A DNA stretch of 27,151 nucleotides from JARLFX01 sp036404255 (GTDB lineage Bacteria; Acidobacteriota; Terriglobia; Terriglobales; Acidobacteriaceae). Of this stretch, positions 1 through 7,238 are shown one piece after another; the first letter of the stretch is position 1; every line of letters starts with the position of its first letter. The position numbers and the translations under genes are program-made. The stretch spans positions 1 to 27,151 of the forward strand of contig DASWOP010000241.1 in the NCBI GenBank assembly GCA_036404255.1. The letters run 5' to 3'. A model generated the notes under the pieces. That model was not told where the DNA came from. It saw nothing but the letters and a program-made list of their open reading frames with translations, and did not search any database.

Positions 1-1
1 C

Positions 2-1348
2 AACAGCGTGACGGAGACGATCCAGGCGAACACGCTGATTGTTCAGGTGGGCAATGCGACACGGGCGTATGGCACAGCCAATCCGGCGTTCACCAGCACG
101 ATCACAGGAGCGCTGGCAGGCGATACGTTCAGCGTGAGCTATAGTACATTGGCGACGCCAGGCAGTTTGCCGGGGAGCTATGTGATCAATGCAACCGTGG
201 CTGGCACCAACATCGGCGCGTATACCGTGACGGTGATCCCGGGTGTGTTGACGGTTACAACACAAGTGCTGACGGCGACGGCGAACAATTTTACGCGAGC
301 GTATGGTGCGGCGAATCCGGCGTTTACTGGAACGGTGACTGGCGCGGCAAATGGGGATGTGTTTACGGAGACGTTTACCACAACGGCTACTGCGAGCAGC
401 CTGCCGGGAACATATGCGATTGTTCCTGTGGTGAGCGGCGCGAACCTGGCGAACTACACACTGAACATTGTGCCGGGTGTGCTGACGATTACACAGACGG
501 GTGCGACGCTGCTGCTGCAGGCGAGTTCGACGGTCACGACATATGGCTCGCCGATCGTGCTGACGGCGGTGATGAGTGGACAGAACAGTGTGACGCCGAC
601 GGGCAACGTACTGTTCTACGATGGCACGATTCTGCTGGGCACGGTGCCATCCAGCAACGGCATTGCAACGCTGACGGTGGCGACGCTGGCGGCGGGCATT
701 CATACGCTGACGGCACAATCTGCCGGCGACGCGAACTATGGACCGACGTTATCAAATTCAGTGGTCGAGACGATTACGGGTACGGGCAGCGGTAATGCGG
801 ACTACACGGTGAGTGCATCGCCAGCGAGCCTGAGCATCAAGCAGGGAGGCACGGGCTCAACCACGCTGACGCTGACCCCGCTCAATGGTTACGCCGGACA
901 GCTTACGCTGGGATGCACGACGCTGGCGCAGTATGCATCATGCGCATTCAGCCCGATGACGGTGACGCTGAACGGCGTCTCGCCCGTAACTGTAACGCTG
1001 ACGGTGAGCACCAGCGCGAAGGTGGCTGCAGTGCAGGCACCGCAACGGCCGGGCAGGGTGAGTGGTATCAGTTATGCGGGGATGGTGTTCTTCCCGGCGA
1101 TGCTGCTGGCAGGCGTAGTCTGCTATCGCCGCCGGTGGGTTGGAGGGATGCGGCTGACGGTGGTGATGCTGGGTGTGGTGACGATGTTGTCACTCTCGGG
1201 ATGCGCTAAGGTGACCATCGCGGGCAGCAGCAGCGGTACTGGGCTGACTCCGGTTGGAACGACCACGACGACGGTGACGGTGTCGCCGGTGAATGTGACG
1301 ACCGGGGTGTTCCATACGCTGCCGATTGTGTTGACGGTGACGCAATAG
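2..1348 (+). CDS. Exported MBG / Ig-like repeat protein, 5' partial
   Basis: The frame is open to the left edge with no stop, and the first visible residues (NSVTETI) match the end of a later Ig repeat (NSVVETI), so the real start lies outside the window; the GTG at 8 is internal. Residue numbers count from that GTG. Two MBG-type repeats with a period of 78 residues carry AYGTANPAF and AYGAANPAF (about 10-83 and 88-160). They are followed by one group-3 bacterial Ig-like repeat (about 168-258, with TGNVLFYDG and GDANYGP) and another beta-rich region (about 264-340). The C-terminus has a hydrophobic helix (PAMLLAGVV), Arg374-376, a second hydrophobic helix ending LSGC (Cys399), and a Thr/Val-rich tail. 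Such proteins are usually surface or secreted adhesin-like proteins; the ligand is unknown. The gene converges on the minus-strand Tat gene with 3 bases between stop codons and no hairpin terminator. Confidence 0.85.
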   Translation, partial: NSVTETIQANTLIVQVGNATRAYGTANPAFTSTITGALAGDTFSVSYSTLATPGSLPGSYVINATVAGTNIGAYTVTVIPGVLTVTTQVLTATANNFTRAYGAANPAFTGTVTGAANGDVFTETFTTTATASSLPGTYAIVPVVSGANLANYTLNIVPGVLTITQTGATLLLQASSTVTTYGSPIVLTAVMSGQNSVTPTGNVLFYDGTILLGTVPSSNGIATLTVATLAAGIHTLTAQSAGDANYGPTLSNSVVETITGTGSGNADYTVSASPASLSIKQGGTGSTTLTLTPLNGYAGQLTLGCTTLAQYASCAFSPMTVTLNGVSPVTVTLTVSTSAKVAAVQAPQRPGRVSGISYAGMVFFPAMLLAGVVCYRRRWVGGMRLTVVMLGVVTMLSLSGCAKVTIAGSSSGTGLTPVGTTTTTVTVSPVNVTTGVFHTLPIVLTVTQ

Positions 1349-1351
1349 CGA

Positions 1352-3331
1352 CTACGCAGGAATAACTTTCAACTGAAGGCGAAGCTCTTTGTCGGATTGC
1401 ATGGTGACGGAGAGGGGGACACACTCGAAGCCGGGTACGAGGTTGAAGGTGCGCTCCTCTGGCACGGGTTCGAAGCTATGCGGTGCATCGACGCTGACAA
1501 CGATTGTGCCCTTTGGCTTGTGGATGCAAATGGTATGGTCGTCCGGCCGCTCGATGGGCTCGCCGGTGCGAGAGATGACGGGAAGAAGGAAGCGCAGCGA
1601 GCCGTCAAGGCTGTGCGCTGCGCCGGCGGTAGCCGCGATCTCCACGCTGGACGGGTACAGGAAATAGGAGAGGTGGTAGCGGACCTCTTCGCTCACCGAT
1701 TGGCGGCCTGCGGTCAGCATGCGTCCATCCGCAGCAAAGGCGATGCTGGCGGGTGAGCTTTTGGCCAGGACCTGCGCTGCATAATCATTCACGCTTGCGT
1801 AGGCCGTTTTGCCGCTGACGTATTCAATGCGCGGCGTGAGCGACATATGCGGCTTATCCAGAAATGCCTGCTGGTTGGAGATCTCGATCATCGAGTACTC
1901 CGTCATGCTGGCGGTGAGCAGTGGGCCGACTTCGCAGTGGTAGAGGAGTGACAGTGCGCCGCCGGAGACGTGGCCGCCTTTGGAACTACCGTTGGTCTGC
2001 ACCTCTTCTGTGTAGCTGAAGTCGTAGTCCGTCACGGTAGCGCGCCAGTCGCCGATGGCGGCGAGATGGGTGCCGATCTCCGGGTAGATCTTGAGGCCGT
2101 AGGCTTCGTCGCGCGGCAGTTTGGCCCGCTGGGTGGAGGCGAGTTGGGCGTGGCTGCGGTCCAGTACGGTGGCCAGGGCTTTGGCGTGGGTGAAGGCGTG
2201 GTGGATACATGGGCGGTCGCCGTGTTGGAAGTAGTCTGGCCCGCCGTAGAGAAGACCGTTGTGGGTGCAGGAGGCCATTAGCTCCAGATTGCGCTGCGCG
2301 ACTTCGCGGAAGGCAGGATCGTGTGCAGCGAGCAGGACGTAGGCGGGATGACAGCCGTCGGCGGTGCGGCTGCCCCAGTAGCTCCACTTGTAGTTGCGCG
2401 TGCCCCAGCTATTGTCCCAGCCGCCGTCGGGCAGCATGAACTCCATATGCGTACGCAGCGCGGCAACGGCCTGGTTGAGCACGGGCGCGTCGTTGGTGAG
2501 CACAGCGTAAAGTGCGAGCGCCGGCAGCGACTCTTCCACGTTGTAGCCGAGATCGACAGGACGGCAGCCCTTGGGTGTGACGGCGAGCAGGGGGTGGCCT
2601 TCGCCGAAGAGAAGGTTGTTGGGGGTGAAGTAGGCGAGGGCGGCATGCGCCATGCTGTGGGCGCGATCCAGATAGTGCGTGTTGCCTAGCACCTGGCCGC
2701 AGAGCGCGAAGGCGAGCGACGAGGTGATGGGATAGTTGATGTTGCCCGTCTCGATGGTAATGAAGCCATCGAGAAACTTCGCAGCGCGGGAGAGACGCTC
2801 GGTCCACTGGCGGCGGATAGCGGCATCCAGCAGGGTGCCGTGGTGTTGCAAGGCCTCTGCCAGCGCAATGGTGCGGAAGACGGTGATGCCTTTCCATGAA
2901 CTGAGCGTGATGTCGTTAACCCAACTGCCGTCGGTGCGGCTCAGGTTCTGCTCGGACCATGCATGCACCAGCAGGGCGGCGCGCAGATACTTTGCATCGC
3001 CGGTGGTGTGGGCAACGCGGAGCAGGGGATAGACGGCATCGCCGCAGCGGCCATGCAGGATGCCGCAGGCGGGGCAGAGGAAACCTCCGCGCAGGGCGGG
3101 ATCGCTGAGGTTGGTGATCTGGTGGGCGAGAAGACCATCGCACCAGGTTTGCAGAAGTGTGGAGTAGAGAGCGGCGCCATGTGCAGGGCGCGAAGCAGCA
3201 GTATGTGGGGGTGGAGTGGCGGCGGCGAGGGCGGGGAAGGCAAGGTTTGCGCCGAGGGCCGCGGCTCCAGTGGCGGAGAGGCGGAGCAGGTCTCGACGAG
3301 TTAGTTCGTTCTGAAAACTATGCTGTGACAT
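1352..3331 (-). CDS. Tat-exported probable alpha/alpha-toroid enzyme, function unknown
   Basis: About 659 residues. I chose the ATG at 3331 because it puts a twin-arginine signal at the N-terminus (TRRDLL at 11-16, then an Ala-rich hydrophobic stretch ending PALAAA). An ATG at 3502 is in frame, but its extra 57 residues would be read inside the upstream antiporter gene and look non-native. No clear Shine-Dalgarno sequence is seen at 3331. The mature part is helix-rich, with Trp, His and Cys residues in conserved-looking blocks such as CPACG, GGWDNSWGTRNYKW, YWGSRTADGCHP and HHAFTHAKAL, followed by a beta-rich C-terminal third. The pattern resembles alpha/alpha-barrel polysaccharide lyases or glycosidases such as heparinase II/III-like proteins, but I cannot name a family. 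The Tat route implies folding, perhaps with a cofactor, before export to the periplasm. It lies 51 bases (3332-3381) downstream of the antiporter gene on the same strand, so co-transcription is likely. Confidence 0.7.
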   Translation of the reverse strand: MSQHSFQNELTRRDLLRLSATGAAALGANLAFPALAAATPPPHTAASRPAHGAALYSTLLQTWCDGLLAHQITNLSDPALRGGFLCPACGILHGRCGDAVYPLLRVAHTTGDAKYLRAALLVHAWSEQNLSRTDGSWVNDITLSSWKGITVFRTIALAEALQHHGTLLDAAIRRQWTERLSRAAKFLDGFITIETGNINYPITSSLAFALCGQVLGNTHYLDRAHSMAHAALAYFTPNNLLFGEGHPLLAVTPKGCRPVDLGYNVEESLPALALYAVLTNDAPVLNQAVAALRTHMEFMLPDGGWDNSWGTRNYKWSYWGSRTADGCHPAYVLLAAHDPAFREVAQRNLELMASCTHNGLLYGGPDYFQHGDRPCIHHAFTHAKALATVLDRSHAQLASTQRAKLPRDEAYGLKIYPEIGTHLAAIGDWRATVTDYDFSYTEEVQTNGSSKGGHVSGGALSLLYHCEVGPLLTASMTEYSMIEISNQQAFLDKPHMSLTPRIEYVSGKTAYASVNDYAAQVLAKSSPASIAFAADGRMLTAGRQSVSEEVRYHLSYFLYPSSVEIAATAGAAHSLDGSLRFLLPVISRTGEPIERPDDHTICIHKPKGTIVVSVDAPHSFEPVPEERTFNLVPGFECVPLSVTMQSDKELRLQLKVIPA

Positions 3332-3381
3332 TGGATGGAATGGTAAACGAACGGTAGGACCATGCGCCATTCGGCCGCTAT

Positions 3382-4632
3382 TTATTCCGGAAGAGAGGAA
3401 GTTTCGGCTGAGAGGTTCCAGCGCTTGAGGAAGAAGTCCATCAGGCCACCCTGAAGGGCGATGGAGAAGACAACAACGATGTAAGTGGTGGCGAGGATCC
3501 ATGTGCGGCCTGCGGCGACGGGCACCAGCAGCGCCAGTGCGATGGAGAGACCACCGCGCAGGCCACCCCAGCTCAGGATCAGGATGGAACTGCGAGTTCG
3601 CGGGCGCAGCAGGCGAATCGTGCCGATGAGCAGGGCTACGACGCCGAGACGGACTCCGGTGACCACGACGATTGCGGCAAGGCCGGAGCGCAGAGACATA
3701 GCTGGGAAGGCAATCGCGAGCACCTCCAGACCGAGCAGAACGAAGAGGAGGGAGTTCATCACTTCGTCAATCAGTTCCCAGAACTTATCGATGCTTTCAT
3801 GGGCAATTTCGGCGTGCGCGTGGTTCATGTTGAACCGGCGGAGGGCGAGGGCCGCGGCAACTGCTTCGAGGGGGGCGGAGACATGCAGCGCTTCCGCCAG
3901 AGCATATCCGCCCATGGCGAGAGTGAGGGTGAAGAGGATTTCCACCTGGTAGGACTGTACGCGGCGCATGAGGACGGAGGCAGGCCACGCTGCGATGATG
4001 CCGAGGGCCAGGCCACCGCCGGCTTTGACGAGCAGGGAGAGCGCGACATGGGAGATTGTGGGGGTGGCTCCGCGTGAGGCGTCCAGCAGGGCGAGAAAGA
4101 GCACGGCGCCGACACCGTCGTTGAAGAGGGATTCACCGGCGAGCTGGGCCTGTACATTGCCGGGTACGCCGACGCGGCGCAGCATTTCCAGGACGGCGAT
4201 GGGATCGGTGGGGGAGATCAAGGCTCCGAAGAAGAGGCAGGAGAGCCAGCCAACGTCCATGCCAAGGACGAACATAATCCAGCGCATGAGCACCGCAACC
4301 AGTACGGCGGAGAAGACTGTGCCCAGAAGGGAAAGGATAGTGACGACGAATTTTTCGCGCGCAAGGAGCTTGATATCGAGAAGAAAAGCCCCCGCAAAGA
4401 GCAGAAGCGGCAGCATGCCATGCAGGATGAGCTGTTCAAAATCGATCTGCTGGACGACGCCTGTGGCCCAAGAGCGCAGCCCCGATGCGCCGAAGCTGAG
4501 CAGAGCGATGGAGGATATGCCGGTCAGCGTCATGGTTCCGATGGTGATGGGCAGTTTAAGCCAGCGGGAACTGATCCAGCCGAAGATGGCGGCTGTACAC
4601 AGCAGCAGACTGACGAGTGCCAGCGGCGTCAT
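3382..4632 (-). CDS. CPA1-family Na+/H+ antiporter (NhaP-like)
   Basis: A 416-residue inner-membrane protein with about 12 hydrophobic helices. It should exchange Na+ (or K+) for H+ and help pH and sodium homeostasis. The family signature is clear: ISPTDPIAVLEM around residues 139-150, with Thr-Asp-Pro in the discontinuous helix, and GESLFNDG at 166-173, whose Asn171-Asp172 pair is the ion-binding ND motif typical of electroneutral CPA1 exchangers. It is shorter than eukaryotic NHE or NhaP2-type proteins because it lacks a large cytoplasmic C-terminal domain. The ATG at 4632 is preceded by GGAGGA nine bases upstream, which fixes the start. It is the first gene of a probable two-gene leftward unit with the Tat enzyme, and diverges from the VWFA gene across about 180 bases. 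Ion specificity cannot be read from the sequence. Confidence 0.92.
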   Translation of the reverse strand: MTPLALVSLLLCTAAIFGWISSRWLKLPITIGTMTLTGISSIALLSFGASGLRSWATGVVQQIDFEQLILHGMLPLLLFAGAFLLDIKLLAREKFVVTILSLLGTVFSAVLVAVLMRWIMFVLGMDVGWLSCLFFGALISPTDPIAVLEMLRRVGVPGNVQAQLAGESLFNDGVGAVLFLALLDASRGATPTISHVALSLLVKAGGGLALGIIAAWPASVLMRRVQSYQVEILFTLTLAMGGYALAEALHVSAPLEAVAAALALRRFNMNHAHAEIAHESIDKFWELIDEVMNSLLFVLLGLEVLAIAFPAMSLRSGLAAIVVVTGVRLGVVALLIGTIRLLRPRTRSSILILSWGGLRGGLSIALALLVPVAAGRTWILATTYIVVVFSIALQGGLMDFFLKRWNLSAETSSLPE

Positions 4633-4812
4633 AGCTGAGATTCCTCCGCTTAAAGTATGTACCCTGTAAGTCTCAAGATATCAGCAGAGTCTGAAGAGAT
4701 GAGGGGCTCCACTTACGGAGCGGGGTTTCCGGATGTAATAATCGATTTTCTGTGTCTTTCGCGTTGTCTGAATCGTCTTGGGTAGATGCAGCTTTATTTC
4801 AGGAGCAATATC

Positions 4813-6375
4813 GTGCCACGTCGCATTGCTGTCTCTGTTATTGCCGCGCTCTTCTCGTTTGCAGGTTTGTCAGCCACGATGCATGCGCAGACGGCTCCTG
4901 CCGAGCAGGATACGGCGGCCAATGCTGTCTTCCGCGTTCAGTCCCGACTGGTGGTGCTGGACGTGGTGGTTACGGACGCGCAGGGAAAGCCGGTCAGCGG
5001 CCTGACGAGCAGCGATTTTAAGGTCTTCGAGGACAAACAGCCGCAGAGCATCAAATTCTTTGAGCAGCCCACCGTGCATGAGTTGCCGACGACGACGAAG
5101 CCGGGCGCGACTTTCAACCCGGAAGACGTGCATGCGTACGGACAATCGCCGGTGACGGTGCTGGTGCTGGACGAACTGAACACTCACTATGCCGATACGA
5201 ACTTTGCCAAGCGGTCGCTGCAGCAGTTTCTGACGAGCCGGCCCGCGACGCTAAATGAGCCGACCATGCTGGTTGCGGTGGGGGATAAAAAGTTTCACTT
5301 GCTGCAGAACTTTACGCGTGACCGGGCAGCGCTGCTGGCAGCGCTGGAGGCCCATAAGCCGGGCTACAGCTGGAAGCTGGAGATCGGCAAGAGCACCGGC
5401 CCGGAGTCTGTGGAGCGGCTGGACCTCTCCATCAAGGCTCTGGAGCAGATTGCAGAGTCTACGGCGCGGATTCCGGGGCGGAAGAACCTGGTATGGGTGG
5501 GCCCGGGGTTTCCATCGCTGGACCCAGCGGGAATCTCTCCGATGGATAACAAGAAGATAACCGATGTCCTGCGGCATGTGACCGATACGCTGCTGGATAC
5601 AAGGGTGACGCTGTATGCGGTTGATCCGACATCCAATGCTACCGAGGATACTTCGATCACGGACCCGGACCAGCTGATGTTTGCCCGGATGACCGGCGAA
5701 AGCACCGGCAGAATGATGGATCCGTTCGACCAGCAGCTCGATTTTGACCGGCTGGGGCCGGTTACTGGTGGGCGCGTACTACGTGGGATCAACGACATTG
5801 ACCAGCAGATTGCGGCGAGCGTCGAGCTGGGTGATCACTTCTATACCATCGGCTACACGCCAACGAATGCCAGCGAGGCCGGCAGCGCTTTCCGCAAGAT
5901 CACGGTGAAGTGCCTGAAGCCGGGGACCAGCGTGATGACGCGCGATGGCTACTATGCGGGCGCATCCGCGCGGCAGAAGAGCACGGACAACGTGGCGTCT
6001 GACCTGAACAATGCCGTGGCCGCCGATCTGTTGTTCACGGCGCTGCGCCTTCGCGTCGAGCCGATTGGCGGCGATCAGTATGCCGTTCACGTGGCTGCGC
6101 CTGGGCTGACATGGACGGCCAGCGATGCCAGCGGCCAGCATGTGGCAGAAGCAGAGGTGCTGGGGGCGAGCATTTCTGCGAAGAATGACGTACTGGCGCA
6201 CACCCTGCACACCATGAAGGCTACGGCCACGGCAGCGGCGAATGTGCATTCGCCCTCGCTGCCAGCGGACTTTACCATCAGTCTTACACGGCCCAAGGGC
6301 ACGGTGCGGATGCGCTTTATCGTGCGCGACACCTCCAGCGGCAGTATGGGCAGTTTTGATCTGCGGCTACCGTAG
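4813..6375 (+). CDS. Secreted VWFA-related domain protein (acidobacterial type)
   Basis: About 520 residues. The start is the GTG at 4813, preceded by AGGAG with a 7-base spacer; an in-frame ATG at 4786 lacks a ribosome site and would spoil the signal peptide. The N-terminus (basic MPRR, hydrophobic core, MHAQ) is a Sec signal peptide. The block VFRVQSRLVVLDVVVTD, then G.PVSGL...DFKVFEDK.P..I.FFE, is characteristic of the VWFA-related proteins abundant in Acidobacteriota. A VWA-like Rossmann region follows (VLVLDELNTHY near the middle, RKNLVWVGPGFPS later), then VTLYAVDP, DHFYTIGYTP and a beta-rich C-terminus. The first strand carries D-E-L-N-T instead of the DxSxS metal site of canonical VWA domains, so metal-dependent adhesion is doubtful. 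Probable periplasmic or extracellular location; role unknown. No terminator is evident downstream. Confidence 0.88.
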   Translation: MPRRIAVSVIAALFSFAGLSATMHAQTAPAEQDTAANAVFRVQSRLVVLDVVVTDAQGKPVSGLTSSDFKVFEDKQPQSIKFFEQPTVHELPTTTKPGATFNPEDVHAYGQSPVTVLVLDELNTHYADTNFAKRSLQQFLTSRPATLNEPTMLVAVGDKKFHLLQNFTRDRAALLAALEAHKPGYSWKLEIGKSTGPESVERLDLSIKALEQIAESTARIPGRKNLVWVGPGFPSLDPAGISPMDNKKITDVLRHVTDTLLDTRVTLYAVDPTSNATEDTSITDPDQLMFARMTGESTGRMMDPFDQQLDFDRLGPVTGGRVLRGINDIDQQIAASVELGDHFYTIGYTPTNASEAGSAFRKITVKCLKPGTSVMTRDGYYAGASARQKSTDNVASDLNNAVAADLLFTALRLRVEPIGGDQYAVHVAAPGLTWTASDASGQHVAEAEVLGASISAKNDVLAHTLHTMKATATAAANVHSPSLPADFTISLTRPKGTVRMRFIVRDTSSGSMGSFDLRLP

Positions 6376-6662
6376 AACGACGGGAATTTTTGGGGTTTAC
6401 TGTATATCTGTTATGCCCACTAAGTGTTTTGTTTGTTATAGCTTATCGATGACCGATGGGGCTGCAACGGGTAGCGAATCTGGGCGGATGCCAGGGTAAA
6501 TTGCCTGGAAAAACCCGTTCGGACACCCGTATGAGCTTATGCGCGTTTCACGGGTCCAAGACGGTGAACATGACGGACTAAACGGAGCTCCACGGATAGC
6601 CACGGGCATTTGTGCAGCGGGAGCTTGCGAATGTGTGGTTGGCGCGGGCGGAGGCACGTGCG

Positions 6663-6713
6663 GATTCCTCCACTACGCATCGCAACGTGCCGCGATGCTT
6701 TGGTCGGAATGAC
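6663..6713. repeat. Decayed intergenic repeat relic (GGAATGAC family)
   Basis: GATTCC at 6663-6668 and GGAATGAC at 6706-6713 are the arms found in the fuller repeat copies near 13861 and 16979 (ATTCCG...CGGAATGAC). The interior has diverged and is longer than in those copies. It is read as an eroded member of the same dispersed family. Confidence 0.4.
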
Positions 6714-6766
6714 GGCGGTGGTAGTGGTGACGCATGGGTGGTGCGAGCGGTGCGGTCAAGAAGCCG

Positions 6767-6799
6767 GTCCCTCCGCTGCGCTGCGGGACGACAAACAAA
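6767..6799. repeat. REP-like palindrome with ACAAACAAAA tail
   Basis: GTCCC and GGGAC arms at 6767-6771 and 6785-6789 enclose a GCTGCGCTGC core, followed by GACAAACAAAA. The same order (inverted arms, GCGCTGCGC core, GACAAACAAA tail) occurs at 13911-13944 and 17029-17062, so this is probably a third, variant member of that family. Confidence 0.5.
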
Positions 6800-7121
6800 A
6801 GGCAACAAGCGCTGGCTGGGAGATAACAAACACAGACAGGAGCAGAGCTCTCCGCTCGCAATTGCTGATTGGTGATGCAGATGTTGAGGAGATAGGCATC
6901 GCGACGCTGGGTGGGGGCGATGGGATGCAGCAGGAAAATGACAGGAAGCTAATATGGCTCTGCTAGAATTCTAGAAATATTACAAATGTTTCACGCTGGC
7001 ATCGCTCGTTATAGAGAGGGTGGTGCATGGCGGGTTTATATGAAATTCAGTACATATGGGGCCAACCAGTGAAGCGGTTCGGCGGAACGTCCATTTTCAG
7101 GAGCGTTTGCCAAAAAATAAC

Positions 7122-7150
7122 TTGGCATTTGGTTGGCTGGCACCTATACT
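7122..7150 (+). promoter_or_regulatory. Sigma70-type promoter for the NHL/Ig gene
   Basis: TTGGCA at 7122-7127 and TATACT at 7145-7150 are separated by exactly 17 bases and each match the -35 and -10 consensus at 5 of 6 positions. Transcription would start near 7157, giving a leader of about 80 nt before the ATG at 7239. This is the clearest vegetative promoter in the window; it is predicted only. Confidence 0.6.
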
Positions 7151-7171
7151 CAACGCTCTTCCTCTAATTCC

Positions 7172-7201
7172 GGCGTGCAATCCGTAAAGCCAGCGGACGC
7201 C
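7172..7201 (+). promoter_or_regulatory. Leader hairpin in the 5' UTR of the NHL/Ig gene
   Basis: GGCGT (7172-7176) pairs with ACGCC (7197-7201), and CCG (7182-7184) with CGG (7194-7196). This leaves a one-sided 5-nt bulge and a 9-nt loop containing TAAAGCC. The hairpin lies between the predicted transcription start and the ribosome site (GGAG at 7227-7230). It could be a leader control element or simply a stabilising stem. Confidence 0.35.
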
Positions 7202-7238
7202 GATCAGTTTAACTTCTCACTGCGTTGGAGCTACACAA

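Larger units (their letters stand above)
6376..7121. other. Long non-coding stretch with decayed repeats
   Basis: I see no credible gene here. Several open frames overlap (for example plus-strand 6610-6966), but they run through repeat DNA, lack ribosome sites and have low-complexity Arg/Ser/Cys-rich translations. The stretch contains two REP-like hairpin relics listed separately, and a perfect 12-base palindrome CTAGAATTCTAG at 6963-6974 in an AT-rich patch. No tRNA or recognised riboswitch is visible. Confidence 0.6.

Noticed and set aside
1148..1348. Independent small lipoprotein gene nested in the MBG gene (Met381 to the end)
   Set aside because: The GGAGG is only one base from the ATG, too close for initiation, and the homologous module at 9792-10067 has no Met in that position.
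3332..3502. Longer N-terminus for the Tat enzyme starting at 3502
   Set aside because: The additional residues would overlap the antiporter coding end and displace the twin-arginine signal from the N-terminus.
6610..6966. 118-codon plus-strand open frame
   Set aside because: It runs through REP-like repeat DNA, starts without a ribosome site and its translation has no domain or signal; the overlapping frames in the same region look equally arbitrary.
7172..7201. c-di-GMP-I (GEMM) riboswitch in the NHL/Ig leader
   Set aside because: Only a TAAAGCC stretch resembles the conserved core; the GGCAAACC helix region and the second arm are missing, so I list it merely as a leader hairpin.
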